DNA from: JABSOG01 sp041583135
GTDB lineage: Bacteria; Pseudomonadota; Gammaproteobacteria; Enterobacterales; Alteromonadaceae
Assembly (NCBI GenBank): GCA_041583135.1
Contig: JBFHGJ010000018.1
Span: forward strand, 4,832 to 68,831
Direction: 5' to 3'
Length of the DNA: 64,000 nt
Position numbers and translations under genes: made by a program. A model generated the notes under the pieces. The model saw nothing but the letters and a program-made list of their open reading frames with translations. It did not search any database and was not told where the DNA came from. Positions 63,188 to 64,000 of the stretch are shown in pieces (the stretch's first letter is position 1; each line of letters begins with the position of its first letter).

Positions 63188-64000
63188 ATGCAAGACATCA
63201 ACTGGGAAGATATGAAAATGGTTTATCATGTCGCCCTATCAGGCTCTTTGCAAAAAGCGGCCAACAATTTAAAGATCAACTACTCCACCGTAATAAGACA
63301 CATCGACCGGGTAGAAAAGTCATTGGGGTGCAAACTGTTTTTACGCCATCAGCGCGGCTACCAGCTGACAGATGCCTGTCGCACCCTCATGTTGGAAATG
63401 CCCGCCATCGAATCGGCCTTTAGGCAATTGCAGCAAAAACTGGTGCCTAAAGAGCAGGCGCTTAGCGGCACCATCAAAATAAGTACCCTGCCGGAATACT
63501 CCACCATTATTCACCCCATGGTGCAGCGCTCGATTGAGTGCTACCCACAGCTGAAAATATTGGTGGATGTCAACGACAACGTAGATTTTATTGAAACCGG
63601 GCAAGCCCATATAGCAATACGCGCAGGTCTTGCGCCACAATCGGGTGATTTGATTTTCAATCAGATTTGCGACTTGAGTTATTCCTACTACGCCAGTGAT
63701 GACTACATCAAACGCAAAGGCATCCCTTCAAGCCCCGCCCAATACCATCAGCACGCTTGGGTGATGCCCAGCGGCAGAAAACGCAAGATCTCTTTCGTCA
63801 AAAACGTGTTGAGCGATCTCGATGACAAATACATCAGTTATGAAAGCAATGACTTTCACGACATTCAATCGGCCATCTGTCACGGCCTAGGCATTGGCCC
63901 TGTTGATGACAATAAAGCCATTAACCTCAGTCAGCTGAAAAAAATCCCCCACATCAAAGACGATAGCAACAACTCCCTTTGGTTTGTTTACCATCGTGAT
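63188..64000 (+). CDS. LysR-family transcriptional regulator (3' end beyond window)
   Basis: The first 271 codons of a LysR regulator are present; the frame is open at the window edge. The N-terminal winged helix (about 1-60) has the pattern MVYHVALSGSLQKAANNL followed by STVIRHIDRVEKSLGCKLF. The effector domain follows from about residue 90 (LSGTIKISTLPEY). Start is ATG 63188. Being divergent from the FAD monooxygenase with a perfect palindrome between, it probably controls that gene and itself. The ligand is unknown. Confidence 0.9.
   Translation, partial: MQDINWEDMKMVYHVALSGSLQKAANNLKINYSTVIRHIDRVEKSLGCKLFLRHQRGYQLTDACRTLMLEMPAIESAFRQLQQKLVPKEQALSGTIKISTLPEYSTIIHPMVQRSIECYPQLKILVDVNDNVDFIETGQAHIAIRAGLAPQSGDLIFNQICDLSYSYYASDDYIKRKGIPSSPAQYHQHAWVMPSGRKRKISFVKNVLSDLDDKYISYESNDFHDIQSAICHGLGIGPVDDNKAINLSQLKKIPHIKDDSNNSLWFVYHRD

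Overview
The window looks like chromosome from a polar-flagellated marine-type gammaproteobacterium of the Alteromonadales/Shewanella kind. Three things point there: the gene order pdxB-asd-fimV-truA-accD-folC-dedD, motY lying divergently beside the RNase T gene, and an Oar-like TonB-dependent receptor followed by a TPR sulfotransferase. This is inferred from gene content and synteny as I know them; no species is assigned. Most of the window is ordinary, densely packed housekeeping DNA. I found no transposase, prophage or CRISPR array.

Layout. 1-3 kb: tRNA-Val(UAC), a repeat-rich gap, a XerC/D-like tyrosine recombinase and a second FolC-like Mur ligase, which is the most island-like part. 3-5 kb: a receiver-TPR protein whose phosphoacceptor Asp is replaced by Ser. 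5-17 kb (minus strand): a DUF2919 protein, dedD, folC, accD, truA, a giant acidic fimV, asd, pdxB and fabB, with a FabR-like operator upstream of fabB. 17-24 kb: mnmC, a sensor-less hybrid kinase with an overlapping response regulator, motY, rnt and a Sel1-repeat protein. 24-28 kb: fadD and pheA, diverging from a control region that holds a FadR-like site and a complete phenylalanine attenuator with a Phe-rich leader peptide. 28-33 kb: a highly codon-biased Oar-like receptor and a TPR sulfotransferase. 33-37 kb: dinG, a TSUP permease and priC, followed by a second copy of the repeat seen near the tRNA. 37-48 kb: tryptophan 2,3-dioxygenase, pyrB, hemL, a GGDEF/EAL protein, PBP1B, an APC permease and an M4 metalloprotease. 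48-56 kb: phoB-phoR-pstS-pstC-pstA-pstB-phoU, all on the minus strand, with Pho-box-like repeats before phoB and before pstS. 56-64 kb: a small secreted Cys-pair peptide, a ToxR/CadC-type membrane regulator with a beta-propeller-like sensor region, a DsbA-like protein, a tandem 50-bp palindromic repeat, a PatB/MalY-type lyase, an FAD monooxygenase and a divergent LysR regulator cut by the window end.

How the genes work together. The Pho block forms a complete phosphate-sensing and uptake system. The fabB and fadD operators suggest linked control of fatty-acid synthesis and degradation. The pheA leader gives translation-coupled control of phenylalanine synthesis. The best candidates for new biology are the Oar receptor/sulfotransferase pair, the Ser-substituted receiver, the DinG helicase that seems to lack one Fe-S cysteine, the small secreted peptide beside the membrane regulator, and the dispersed and tandem palindromic repeats. 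None of these amounts to a clear, wholly new multi-gene system on sequence reading alone.
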